Of a stretch of 64,000 bases of DNA, positions 27,518 through 34,486 are shown one piece after another. Both the position numbers and the translations under genes were made by a program. Position 1 is the stretch's first letter; each line of letters starts with the position of its first letter. This DNA is from Curtobacterium sp. MCBA15_012 (GTDB lineage: Bacteria; Actinomycetota; Actinomycetes; Actinomycetales; Microbacteriaceae). The DNA is taken from positions 2,852,001 to 2,916,000 of the forward strand of contig NZ_CP126267.1 of NCBI RefSeq assembly GCF_001864935.2. The letters run 5' to 3'. The notes beneath the pieces are model-generated. The model worked only from the letters and a program-made list of their open reading frames with translations. It was not told where the DNA came from and made no database searches.

Positions 27518-28383
27518 TCTACCCGCTGGTCCTTGAACTCGCCGACGACGGTGTTCCTGTCGCGGTGGCCTGCCGGGTACTGGGCTTCTCGAAGCAGGCG
27601 TTCTATCGCTGGCGCGCCAGCCCCGTGTCCAAACGGGACTGGGACGACGCGCACCTGACCAACGCCGCCATCGACGCGCATCGCGACGATCCGACGTTCG
27701 GGTACCGGTTCATCGCTGACGACTTGGCCGCGGCTGGCCACCGGACCTCCGAGCGTCGGGTGTGGCGGTTGTGCTCGCAGCAGCGGCTCTGGTCCCTGCA
27801 CTCGAAGAAGCGCGGCCTGACCCGGAAGGCCGGTCCGCCGGTGCACGACGACCGGGTCCGGCGAACGTTCACAGCACCAGACCTGGACCGGCTGTGGCTG
27901 ACCGACATCACCGAGCACCCGACCGGGGAGGGCAAGCTCTACCTCTGCGCGATCAAGGACGCCTGCTCCCGCCGGATCGTGGGCTACTCGATCGGTGATC
28001 GGATGCGGTCCTCGCTCGCCGTCGCAGCCCTGCAGATGGCGGTGCACCGCCGGAACCCGACCGGGACGGTCGTCCACTCGGATCGCGGCAGCCAGTTCCG
28101 GTCGAAGAAGTTCGTCCGCGCCCTCTGCGATGCAGGGCTCCTCGGATCGATGGGCAGAGTCGGCGCCTGCGCGGACAACGCTGCGATGGAATCGTTCTTC
28201 GCCCTGCTGCAGAAGAACGTCCTCAACCGGAAACGATGGACGACCCGGGAAGAGCTCCGGCTGGCGATCATCACTTGGATCGAAGCGACCTACCACCGGA
28301 AACGACGCCAACGCGGTCTTGGGAAGTTGACCCCAATCGAGTACGAGACGATCATCAACCCACAGGTCGCACTCGCGGCCTAA
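27514..28383 (+). CDS. IS3-family transposase OrfB (DDE integrase core)
   Basis: This 289-residue catalytic subunit has an HTH_21-type region (YGYRFIADDLAAAG equivalent at about 60-75) and an rve integrase core. The catalytic triad is D131 (LTDITEH), D190 (HSDRGSQ) and E226 (AAMESFF), giving the DD(35)E spacing typical of IS3. The C-terminal YHRKRRQRGLGKLTPIEYE motif is complete. It overlaps orfA by four bases (ATGA) and is probably made as a fusion by -1 frameshifting. No disabling change is seen. Confidence 0.95.
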   Translation: MIYPLVLELADDGVPVAVACRVLGFSKQAFYRWRASPVSKRDWDDAHLTNAAIDAHRDDPTFGYRFIADDLAAAGHRTSERRVWRLCSQQRLWSLHSKKRGLTRKAGPPVHDDRVRRTFTAPDLDRLWLTDITEHPTGEGKLYLCAIKDACSRRIVGYSIGDRMRSSLAVAALQMAVHRRNPTGTVVHSDRGSQFRSKKFVRALCDAGLLGSMGRVGACADNAAMESFFALLQKNVLNRKRWTTREELRLAIITWIEATYHRKRRQRGLGKLTPIEYETIINPQVALAA

Positions 28384-28597
28384 ACGAACGAGTCAACCAA
28401 ACCTGCAGCAGTCCCCTTCGCTAACCAGGAGGAGCAGCAAGGCACCGTGACGCGCGTAGACGGACCAGAGTCAAGCTGCCCGCTCTGCACCGAGGCGCTT
28501 CCCACCGCAGTGGTCGCGGCATGATGCCCAGCGCCACCCCGATGCCCGCACACTTAGCGGCGGTGCGGTCCGGTGCCATGCGGGCGTCGATCTAGTC

Positions 28598-28613
28598 GGG
28601 TGGTGGGCGTTAG
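28598..28613 (+). repeat. 16-bp direct repeat, right copy
   Basis: Identical to 26617-26632. It ends directly at the ATG of the HNH gene (28614), so it also covers that gene's initiation region. Confidence 0.7.
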
Positions 28614-29411
28614 ATGACCGGTGCCGCGCTAAACGAGCAGGAACGGTTCTGGTCGCACCTGATTCGTGGACCGCTGCCGGATGACTGCCGGATCTGGACC
28701 GGCGCGATTAGTGACGACGGTTACGGCCGGTTCTGGATTCGGCCCGGCGCAGGTCGGCAGCGTACGGCGCGTCCGTCCCGCTACGCGCACCAGATCGTGA
28801 CGGGGCGGGCGTTGCCGTCGTCGGTGATGCTGCTCCACACCTGCGACGTACCGCTGTGCGCGCACGTCGACGCCGACCCGATGGCGTCGCATCTGTTGGA
28901 GGGTGACCACCGGATCAACATGCTCGACCGAGAGCAGAAGCACGTGCAAGTGCAAGTGCAGGTGCAGGTGCAGGTGCAGGTGCAGGTGCAGCGCATCAAC
29001 GCATGGGCGGCGCGGCCGATTGAAGCCGGCTTGGGACAGGGCACCTTGAACGGCCACTTCGAGGGACAGGGCTTGCGGATCGACCCACTCGTCGCCTTGG
29101 ACGTCGACGACCTGCATGAGTCAGTACAGGGGCCACGCTACGAAGGGCTCCGCGGCGCAGTCGACAAGGTCCTGCTCGTTGGGACGCCGCGGAGCCGCGA
29201 CGCGTTGCAGGAGATGCAGCGCCTCGTGTTCGACGTCGTCGTGGCACCGCAGTGGCACGCCGCAGCTCAGTTCCTCACGGACATCAGCAGCGCCGCTGCG
29301 CAGTGGAGTGGTCGTGATGACAACGTCGACGCGTTCGTCGCTGCTCTCGATGGCATCAGCGCGCAGCACCGGGATCAGGTCAACGTCGCTGAAGCTCTCC
29401 GCGGAACCTGA
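28614..29411 (+). CDS. HNH endonuclease domain fused through a VQ repeat to an unknown domain
   Basis: The first 110 residues of this 265-residue protein match phage-type HNH nucleases. They have CRIWTGAISDDGYGRFW near 22-38, YAHQIVTG near 60-67, and the metal-binding block LLHTCDVPLCAH...HLLEGDHRINMLDRE near 76-108. Residues 111-126 are eight VQ units encoded by a hexanucleotide tandem repeat. The remaining 139 residues (e.g. DALQEMQRLVFDVVVAPQW) are coding by codon bias but belong to no family I recognise. The sudden change suggests a fusion formed at the repeat. HNH nucleases nick or cut DNA in phages, introns and mobile elements. The ATG follows a 16-bp repeat rather than a Shine-Dalgarno. 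Confidence 0.75.
   Translation: MTGAALNEQERFWSHLIRGPLPDDCRIWTGAISDDGYGRFWIRPGAGRQRTARPSRYAHQIVTGRALPSSVMLLHTCDVPLCAHVDADPMASHLLEGDHRINMLDREQKHVQVQVQVQVQVQVQVQRINAWAARPIEAGLGQGTLNGHFEGQGLRIDPLVALDVDDLHESVQGPRYEGLRGAVDKVLLVGTPRSRDALQEMQRLVFDVVVAPQWHAAAQFLTDISSAAAQWSGRDDNVDAFVAALDGISAQHRDQVNVAEALRGT
28944..28991 (+). repeat. Hexanucleotide repeat (GTGCAR)8 within the HNH gene
   Basis: Two GTGCAA units are followed by six GTGCAG units, encoding alternating Val-Gln. Change in unit number would alter the linker length without shifting the frame. Confidence 0.9.
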
Positions 29412-29722
29412 CTGAGCACCAACTACGGCTTCAGCGAAAGCGCCGATAGTATGGCTAATATCAGTAACTGGTCGTCGTCGAACTGCAGTCACCCCCGGAC
29501 CCCTCGCGGACGGCGCCCTGAGTCCTCGAAGCGCACGCGAGTCTTGAATCCTTCAGGAAGGGCACGCAGGCCCGGAACAGAGACGTCACCCTGGACAGCC
29601 ACAAAGCTCCCGTCGGCGGTTCCACTGAGGCCCGCAAGAAGTCGCATGCCCACGGCTGCGACGCCGGCGCCCAGTCGCGGCACGGACGTGCAGAGCAAGT
29701 CGTTTCATGGAACGATCTGACC
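29412..29722. other. Island stretch without a supported gene
   Basis: These 311 bases contain no promoter or repeat I can support. A minus-strand frame at 29489-29698 has a plausible stretch (GDVSVPGLRALPEGFKTRV) and could be a decayed gene fragment, but it has no ribosome binding site and no recognised family. Confidence 0.4.
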
Positions 29723-30016
29723 GTGCACTACCGCCTCATGAACGACTACGGTGTCGAATGGCCACTCTGGGACGACGAAGGGCAATGCAAGGCCCATATA
29801 CCCCCGCTACCCCCTGCCGTCCGCCAAGAGATCCTGTCCTGGACGCAACACTTCAACGACTCGTATTCCAGGGAATACGGATGGCCCTCGTCTGCGGCGG
29901 CGGCATTCCATAGGAGACAAGGAGAGCGGCTGTTGGAGATTATTCGACGCGAGCTCCCCTCGGGCGACACAATTGACCTTCAACTATGGGAGTCAAGAAG
30001 TCGATTGGGCTTTTAA
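29723..30016 (+). CDS. Small acidic protein, possible immunity protein
   Basis: This 97-residue protein begins HYRLMNDYGVEWPLWDDEG and continues with LPPAVRQEILSWTQHFND, REYGWPS and GERLLEIIRRELP. Small proteins of this pattern (WPLW near the start, a short helical body, GW in the middle) occur in many actinobacteria, often close to polymorphic-toxin genes. Here it converges on a truncated toxin gene across two near-identical hairpins. An immunity function is an inference from this context only, since true immunity genes usually lie downstream on the toxin strand. GTG 29723 or ATG 29738 may start it. Confidence 0.55.
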   Translation: MHYRLMNDYGVEWPLWDDEGQCKAHIPPLPPAVRQEILSWTQHFNDSYSREYGWPSSAAAAFHRRQGERLLEIIRRELPSGDTIDLQLWESRSRLGF

Positions 30017-30047
30017 GAACACCCTGGCGCTGTTCGCCAGGGTGTTC
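30017..30047. terminator. Twin hairpin 1
   Basis: Arms 30017-30029 (GAACACCCTGGCG) and 30035-30047 are exact 13-bp complements around CTGTT. It is immediately after the small protein gene, preceded by a T-rich TTTTAA. Confidence 0.8.
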
Positions 30048-30066
30048 TCTCGGTTAACGCTCCTAC

Positions 30067-30097
30067 GAGCACCCTGGCGCTGTTCGCCAGGGTGCTC
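30067..30097. terminator. Twin hairpin 2
   Basis: Arms 30067-30079 (GAGCACCCTGGCG) and 30085-30097 are exact complements around the same CTGTT loop. One base pair differs from hairpin 1, with the compensating change in the other arm. It lies seven bases from the toxin stop, so each convergent gene has its own copy. Confidence 0.8.
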
Positions 30098-30103
30098 TCC
30101 CGG

Positions 30104-31159
30104 TCAACTAGGGAAGGCCGTGATGATCCTCCAGCTCCCTGCAGAGTGGCCTACCTTGACCGTGTATGTACGTACAACCTTGCCTTTTTGCTTGATCTGA
30201 ACCAAGCCGTAATAGGTATACGTATCATTGGCCCGATTGTACACAACGCTCGACGGCGCGCGCAGCGTGGTGTTGATCGATTGATCCATGAAACTTTCGG
30301 CACTAATTCCCATCGGATACTCATTTACGATACCAATCCAATCATCACCGTGCCCTGCCCAGATGTGCCGCATCCCCATGCCACCTGGGGTTCCGCAGAT
30401 GAGCGTGCCGACTCCGCCTCGACCGACTACCCCCGGGAAGGCCTTTCGCTCGTAGATGCGAACTGTCTTCGACGTGTTATCACGCGAACTGCAATAGGGC
30501 ACATCTGCATATCTCCTTGATACGCCGAAGCTGGATTGAGATGGATCCTGAGCGAAAGCACCAGCCTGATTGGCATCGCTTGCCGTCCACGTCCCATCTG
30601 AGGAAGTAGTCGCAGCTTGCTCTGCTCCCGCAGCGTGATCAGAGGCAGTGAATGAGAAGACAGGGGTAACGACTGTGGACTGCGTGCCGGAGGGATCAAC
30701 GCTCCCCGTGATCTCAGCGTGCCACGAATATGTCACTCCATTCGTGAGCGGCATTGAAACTTGTGCAAATGGCTTTGTGATTTGCCCGCTGTCCCAGAGT
30801 ACCTGCGTCGAGGCCGAGTCGCTTAGATAGTATCGATACGTGCTATCCCGAGGGAACTGATCGGCACCCGCGAGCGTGACCGACAAGTAGGGATTGAGAT
30901 GGGTAACTTCACCTTCAGTCGGGGCACCAACCAGGGCAGATTCAGTCCAGGTTCCGAACGTCAGCGGGTAGACAGTGGTGGAAGTTGCCGTCCCGTCGAT
31001 GATTCGCGTCGCAGTAATGAGATGAGCACCGCGAGTTGCGGCAACTTGTACACTCTGGCTGAATGCGACACTTTCAGGAACAGTTCTTGTGACCGCGTCG
31101 GCGGCGTCCACCGAAACCGTAATCTGCGCGGAACTTGATGTTGCGGGGGGTGCGGTCAC
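30104..31159 (-). CDS. Truncated polymorphic toxin: Fn3-like stalk plus C-terminal nuclease-like domain
   Basis: The 351-residue frame starts at GTG 31159 without a signal peptide. The first 190 residues are Ser/Thr-rich beta-strand sequence with TYRYYLSDSAS, QVLWDSGQI and LTNGVTYSWHAEI, like wall-associated/Rhs-type repeat domains. The last 100 residues (GMRHIWAGHGDDW, GISAESFMDQSI, KVVRTYTVKVG, WRIITAFP) have the order His-helix-F-strand-RTY-strand-TxFP of BECR/EndoU-like RNase toxin tips. Codon use is more AT-rich than in neighbours. The missing N-terminus (secretion and delivery parts) and the junction with unrelated DNA at about 31160-31171 indicate a displaced toxin cassette. The exact toxin family is uncertain. 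Confidence 0.65.
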   Translation of the reverse strand: MTAPPATSSSAQITVSVDAADAVTRTVPESVAFSQSVQVAATRGAHLITATRIIDGTATSTTVYPLTFGTWTESALVGAPTEGEVTHLNPYLSVTLAGADQFPRDSTYRYYLSDSASTQVLWDSGQITKPFAQVSMPLTNGVTYSWHAEITGSVDPSGTQSTVVTPVFSFTASDHAAGAEQAATTSSDGTWTASDANQAGAFAQDPSQSSFGVSRRYADVPYCSSRDNTSKTVRIYERKAFPGVVGRGGVGTLICGTPGGMGMRHIWAGHGDDWIGIVNEYPMGISAESFMDQSINTTLRAPSSVVYNRANDTYTYYGLVQIKQKGKVVRTYTVKVGHSAGSWRIITAFPS

Positions 31160-31171
31160 CGAGTCGGACGG

Positions 31172-31306
31172 TCAGAACCGGTTGGGGTCGTAGCGAGGCA
31201 GGCGGACCGGATCCCGATCCTGCTGCTCGTCCGCGATCGCAGCGAACTCCGCCCACACCGCGTTCGACAGCGGGGCGCCGGCCCGTCGGGCGACGGCCCT
31301 CGGGCG
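31172..31306 (-). pseudogene. C-terminal remnant of an unidentified gene
   Basis: A short minus-strand frame ends with PLSNAVWAEFAAIADEQQ and RDPVRLPRYDPNRF before TGA at 31172-31174. The sequence looks like a genuine protein end, with core-like GC-rich codons, but the frame is closed upstream by TAG near 31315, and lacI starts at 31332. It probably marks the core side of the island junction. The parent family is not recognised. Confidence 0.4.
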
Positions 31307-31319
31307 CGGACCGTCGCGC

Positions 31320-31325
31320 TACGCT
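31320..31325 (+). promoter_or_regulatory. -10 hexamer TACGCT, lacI-type gene
   Basis: TACGCT is followed by six bases and the GTG at 31332. Confidence 0.45.
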
Positions 31326-31331
31326 CGACCG

Positions 31332-32339
31332 GTGCGCGCCACCGTGCGGGACGTGGCGGCCCTCGCCGGGGTCTCCGCCAAGACCGTGTCCAACGTGATC
31401 AACGGCGTCGTCCCGGTGCGCCCGGACACCCGCGAGCGGGTCGAACGGGCGCTCGCGGAGCTCGACTACGTGCCGAACCTGTCCGCCCGGGGGCTGCGGA
31501 ACGGCCGCTCGGGGGCGATCGCGCTGACGCTGCCCGAGCTGGGGAACGCGTACTCCGCCGAGCTCGCCCAGTGGTTCGTCGAACTCGCGCGGGACCGCGG
31601 GTGGACCGTGCAGCTCGACCAGACCGGCAACGACCCCGACCGGGAGCGGGAGCTCGTGTCGCGGGCCCGGGCGCACCTGGTCGACGGGCTCGTCCTCAAC
31701 CCGGTGTCGCTCAGCGCGAGCGTCCTCGCCACGACCGAGGGGCTGCCGCCGACGGTCGTCATCGGCGAGGTCGAACCCGAGCACGTCGACCAGGTCCACG
31801 TGGACAGTCGTCGGGCGGCCGAGGAGGTCACCGCCCACCTGCTCGCCCGCGGCCACCGGCGGATCGCGGTCGTCGGGGCGGCCCGGGAGGGTGCTCCGAC
31901 CGCGACGAGCGAACTCCGGGAGCGCGGGTACCGGGCAGCGCTCGACGCCGCGGGGGTCCCCGCCGACCCGGCTCTTCGGGTACCGCTGTCGGCGTGGACG
32001 ACGAGCGCCGCCGCCGGGGCCTTCGCCGCGTGGCTCGACGCCCACCCGCTGCCCGACGCGGTGTTCGCCTTCACGGACTCGATCGCGTTCGGCGTGCTGC
32101 ACGTCCTCGCTGCGCGGGGCGTCCGGGTACCGGAGCAGGTGAGCGTGGTCGGGTTCGACGACGTCGACCCGGCGGCGTACGCGATCCCCGCACTGACGAC
32201 GGTGTCCTTCGACCGCCGGGCCTTCGCGACCGCGGCGCTCGACCTGCTGTCCCGGCGCATCGCGGACCCGTCGGCGCCGCCGGAGACCGTCGTGGTGCCG
32301 CACCGGATCGTCGAGCGCGCGAGCGTGCGCGCGCGCTGA
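31332..32339 (+). CDS. LacI-family transcriptional regulator
   Basis: This 335-residue regulator has a LacI helix-turn-helix with TVRDVAALAGVSAKTVSNVING (cited as residues 4-25), a hinge helix at NLSARGLR, and a periplasmic-binding-protein-like core (e.g. VDGLVLNPVS, VFAFTDSIAFGVLHVL, VSVVGFDDVDPAAY). Members repress carbohydrate genes and are released by sugars. No sugar genes lie beside it now: the island and a gene remnant occupy its left side and convergent hydrolases its right. Its target may have been lost or lie elsewhere. Confidence 0.92.
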   Translation: MRATVRDVAALAGVSAKTVSNVINGVVPVRPDTRERVERALAELDYVPNLSARGLRNGRSGAIALTLPELGNAYSAELAQWFVELARDRGWTVQLDQTGNDPDRERELVSRARAHLVDGLVLNPVSLSASVLATTEGLPPTVVIGEVEPEHVDQVHVDSRRAAEEVTAHLLARGHRRIAVVGAAREGAPTATSELRERGYRAALDAAGVPADPALRVPLSAWTTSAAAGAFAAWLDAHPLPDAVFAFTDSIAFGVLHVLAARGVRVPEQVSVVGFDDVDPAAYAIPALTTVSFDRRAFATAALDLLSRRIADPSAPPETVVVPHRIVERASVRAR

Positions 32340-32404
32340 GCGGCGCGGGCGCGGCCGCGGCGCGGCACGGCAGGCGGCGGGCACGGCGCGGTTCGACGTG
32401 CTCC

Positions 32405-32466
32405 CGCACAACGGGAAGCAGGTCGCACCACGGGAAACCGTGGCGCGACCTGCTTCCGGTTGTGCG
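32405..32466 (-). repeat. Palindromic repeat, copy 3
   Basis: Outer ends CGCACAAC (32405) and GGTTGTGCG (32466) and inner arms (GGAAGCAGGTCGC... and complement) form a 62-bp hairpin. The base change GCAGGTC versus GCACGTC of copies 1-2 is matched by GACCTGC in the other arm. The directional tail lies at 32392-32404, so the element is inverted relative to copies 1 and 2. One position would be G-U in the minus-strand transcript. Confidence 0.85.
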
Positions 32467-32580
32467 CCGGCCAGACGGCGCGCGCGGAGCGCCGCCAGGG
32501 CGGCGCTCCGCGACGGCAGTCGCCGCGGCGGCCGAGGACGGCGCCACGAGGCTCTCGGCAGTGGTTCGACGTGCTTCTGA

Positions 32581-32639
32581 ACAACGGGAGGCACGTCGCG
32601 CCACGGAAACAGGTGGTGCGACGTGCCTCCCGTTGTGCG
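32581..32639 (-). repeat. Palindromic repeat, copy 4
   Basis: Left arm 32581-32604 and right arm 32615-32638 pair over 24 bp with a single G-U-type position. GAGGCAC replaces GAAGCAC, again with a compensating change in the other arm. The tail at 32563-32578 gives the same direction as copy 3. Confidence 0.85.
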
Positions 32640-32681
32640 ACGCGCCAGCAGCGCGCTGCTGACGCCCCTCCGGCCCGCCGG

Positions 32682-33494
32682 TCAGGCCGGCCCGCCGGCC
32701 TCCGGCCCGGGTCCCAGCCCGGCCCCCGGCTCGCCGGCCCCCGACCCGAGGGCCGGCCGCGCAGCGCCCGACCCCGCCGCGGCCAGCACCGCCTCCCGCG
32801 TCTGCCGCGCGCCCAGGATCCGGAAGTGGCCACCGACCGGCACCCGCACGTTCGCGGCCCCGGCGAGCGCACTGCCGCCCGGGATGAGCGTGTCGAACAC
32901 CCCGTACACCGAGGTGATCCGGGCGTTCACCGCGAGGTCCCTCCCGAGCGCCGCGAGCACCGGGTCCGTCGCGCGGAAGGCCCGCAGGTGCGCCACGGGT
33001 GCGAGCCGCGCGTACGCTGAACCACCGAACGGCGTCGACACGGCGACCATGCGGTCGATCCGGTTCCCCTCGGGCATCGTCATCGCGTACTTGCCGATCA
33101 GCCCGCCCTTGCTGTGCGCGACGACGAGGACCCCGCGCAGGTCCTGCTCGGCGCAGTACGCGAGCACCTCGCGCGCCGACTCGGGGACGGGCCGCAGGTT
33201 GTGCCGGAGCACCGGCAGCACGTGCACGGGGTGGCCGGCGTCGTGCAGGGCGTCCATCAGCGGGCGCATGAAGTGCCAGGTCTCGTAGACACCGGGCACG
33301 ACGACGACCGGCTGGCCGTCGCCGCTGCGGTAGTCGTCGGCGGTCGTCGGCCCGAGGCTCCGGAGCTGCCACCGGGCCGCGTACCACCAGTCGAGTGCGG
33401 CCCACCACGCGCGTCGCACGAGCGACACCCGGACGGGAGGCTCGGTGCCGGTCGTGCGCGCCGGTCCGGTCGCGGGGGCGGTCGCGTCGCTCAC
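32682..33494 (-). CDS. Alpha/beta-hydrolase, lipase/esterase-like
   Basis: This 270-residue protein has VVVVPGVYETWHFMRPL (oxyanion region, about 63-79) and the nucleophile elbow VVAHSKGGLIGKYA (about 125-138), in which Ser sits in AHSKG, a GxSxG variant seen in triacylglycerol-lipase-like proteins. A probable acid is in GVFDTLIP and the His in VGGHFRILG. The C-terminal 35 residues are Gly/Ala/Pro-rich linker. GTG 33494 overlaps the stop of the upstream hydrolase as GTGA, so the two form an operon. Confidence 0.8.
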   Translation of the reverse strand: MSDATAPATGPARTTGTEPPVRVSLVRRAWWAALDWWYAARWQLRSLGPTTADDYRSGDGQPVVVVPGVYETWHFMRPLMDALHDAGHPVHVLPVLRHNLRPVPESAREVLAYCAEQDLRGVLVVAHSKGGLIGKYAMTMPEGNRIDRMVAVSTPFGGSAYARLAPVAHLRAFRATDPVLAALGRDLAVNARITSVYGVFDTLIPGGSALAGAANVRVPVGGHFRILGARQTREAVLAAAGSGAARPALGSGAGEPGAGLGPGPEAGGPA

Positions 33495-34396
33495 GGTGCG
33501 GCCCCCGCTCCGCGGTCGTCGCCCTCCGACGCCGGTCCGCGGTCGTCGCCCTCCGGCGCCGGTTCCGCTCGTCCGGCAGTACCGGCAGGACCGGCAGGAT
33601 CAGCGCGACCAGCTGAACCGGCGAGCCCGGGGTCCTCGAGGGTCTGCACGCGGCGCAGCTCGTCGACGAGCCGGGCCACGGCCTGCGGCTGCCGCTCCTG
33701 CACGTGGTGGCCGCCGGGCAGCTCGACGAACGCGCCGCGGGGCGCCAGGGCCGCGAGCGACGTCGCCCAGTCCCGCCGGGCGATCGGGTCACGGTCGCCG
33801 CGGACGACGAGCACGGGCTGCGTCACGGTGGGCAGGGCGTCCTCGAGCCGGTGACGCAGCATCGGGCCGAGCTGCCGGACGTACTGCCGGATGCTGCGGA
33901 GGTAGTCGGTCGTCACGACGGCGTTCAGGCGCGGGGTCTCGGCGAGGGTGTCCCGGGCGAGGTCGACCGCCTGGTGCAGCAGGGTCCGTCGAGCGCGGTC
34001 GACGACGGGCCCGACGAGGACCACGGCCGTGACGAGACCGGGGTGTCGGCGTGCGGCCTCGACGGCGACCTGCGTGCCCATCGACTGCCCGACCACGACG
34101 AGGTCGCCCGCCCCCGCGGTGCGGACCGCGGCCACGACGAGGTCGGCGAGCTCCTCGATCTGCAACCGCCGACCCGCGGGTGGAAGTCCCCCGAACCCGG
34201 GCAGGTCGACCGCGACGGTGCGGTGCGTCCGCGCGAGCGCCCGCTGTGTCCGGGCGAAGGACCGGTGCGACATGCCGATGCCGTGCACGAGGACGACCGT
34301 CGGGGCCAGCACGTCGCGGAGCCGTCCGGCCGGGGCGAGCGTCCGGAGGCGCACGGGGAGCCCGTCGACCTCGACCGTCTGGACCCGCGCACGCAC
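33491..34396 (-). CDS. Alpha/beta-hydrolase
   Basis: This 301-residue canonical alpha/beta-hydrolase has VVLVHGIGMSH (oxyanion, about 34-44), nucleophile elbow VVGQSMGTQ (about 96-104), acid in VVRGDRDPI and catalytic His in PGGHHVQ. The C-terminal 50 residues are a repetitive Ala/Gly/Glu/Asp-rich extension whose DNA contains a near-direct repeat. The substrate is unknown. GTG 34396 is chosen because TACGGT lies six bases upstream; the next gene follows with a GTGA overlap. Confidence 0.82.
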   Translation of the reverse strand: MRARVQTVEVDGLPVRLRTLAPAGRLRDVLAPTVVLVHGIGMSHRSFARTQRALARTHRTVAVDLPGFGGLPPAGRRLQIEELADLVVAAVRTAGAGDLVVVGQSMGTQVAVEAARRHPGLVTAVVLVGPVVDRARRTLLHQAVDLARDTLAETPRLNAVVTTDYLRSIRQYVRQLGPMLRHRLEDALPTVTQPVLVVRGDRDPIARRDWATSLAALAPRGAFVELPGGHHVQERQPQAVARLVDELRRVQTLEDPGLAGSAGRADPAGPAGTAGRAEPAPEGDDRGPASEGDDRGAGAAP

Positions 34397-34402
34397 GACC
34401 CG

Positions 34403-34408
34403 ACCGTA
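34403..34408 (-). promoter_or_regulatory. -10 hexamer TACGGT, hydrolase operon
   Basis: TACGGT on the minus strand, six bases before the GTG at 34396. Confidence 0.45.
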
Positions 34409-34473
34409 CCCGGGGGCCGACGCGTCGCCGTCAGGATCGCGGGGACACCCTCGACGTGCGGGGCCGCCGGTCC

Positions 34474-34479
34474 TATGCT
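34474..34479 (+). promoter_or_regulatory. -10 hexamer TATGCT, DHFR-like gene
   Basis: TATGCT is followed by seven bases and the ATG at 34487. Confidence 0.5.
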
Positions 34480-34486
34480 CCGCAAC

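Larger units (their letters stand above)
27152..28415 (+). mobile_element. Complete IS3-family insertion sequence, 1264 bp
   Basis: Terminal inverted repeats 27152-27177 and 28390-28415 (GGGACTGCTGCAGGTT, one mismatch, GGTTGACTC) match at 25 of 26 positions. The target duplication CTT is at 27149-27151 and 28416-28418. Inside are overlapping orfA and orfB with an intact DDE triad. The reconstructed host reading frame stays open across the join, which confirms the ends exactly. The intact ends, duplication and reading frames indicate a recent and possibly active insertion. Confidence 0.95.
26748..28524 (+). pseudogene. Island gene broken by a nonsense codon and an IS element
   Basis: An intact start with AAGGAG opens an 82-codon frame (TDNVVRRTKRRYAHELHP...FLADALA) ending at TAG 26994-26996. 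The same frame continues without a stop (GDAAWRWADAHTQDGTGEP..., VIKPYPCGAEPDYHEH) up to the IS at 27152. Removing the IS and one copy of its CTT duplication joins HEH-FANQEEQQ in frame and continues through a CPLC motif to TGA 28522-28524. The ancestral product would be about 169 residues with the TAG at codon 83, possibly from CAG. I recognise no named function; the YPCG and CPLC pairs suggest metal binding. The 82-codon N-terminal part could still be translated. Confidence 0.7.
32340..32681. other. Convergent intergenic region with two palindromic repeats
   Basis: These 342 bases separate lacI from the convergent hydrolase gene. They contain palindromic repeat copies 3 and 4, both in the opposite direction to copies 1 and 2, separated by about 100 bp of Arg/Ala-codon-like GC-rich sequence. 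No gene is seen. Confidence 0.7.

Noticed and set aside
29121..29492. Minus-strand gene opposite the end of the HNH gene
   Set aside because: Codon bias favours the plus-strand frame, and the minus product has no recognisable features.
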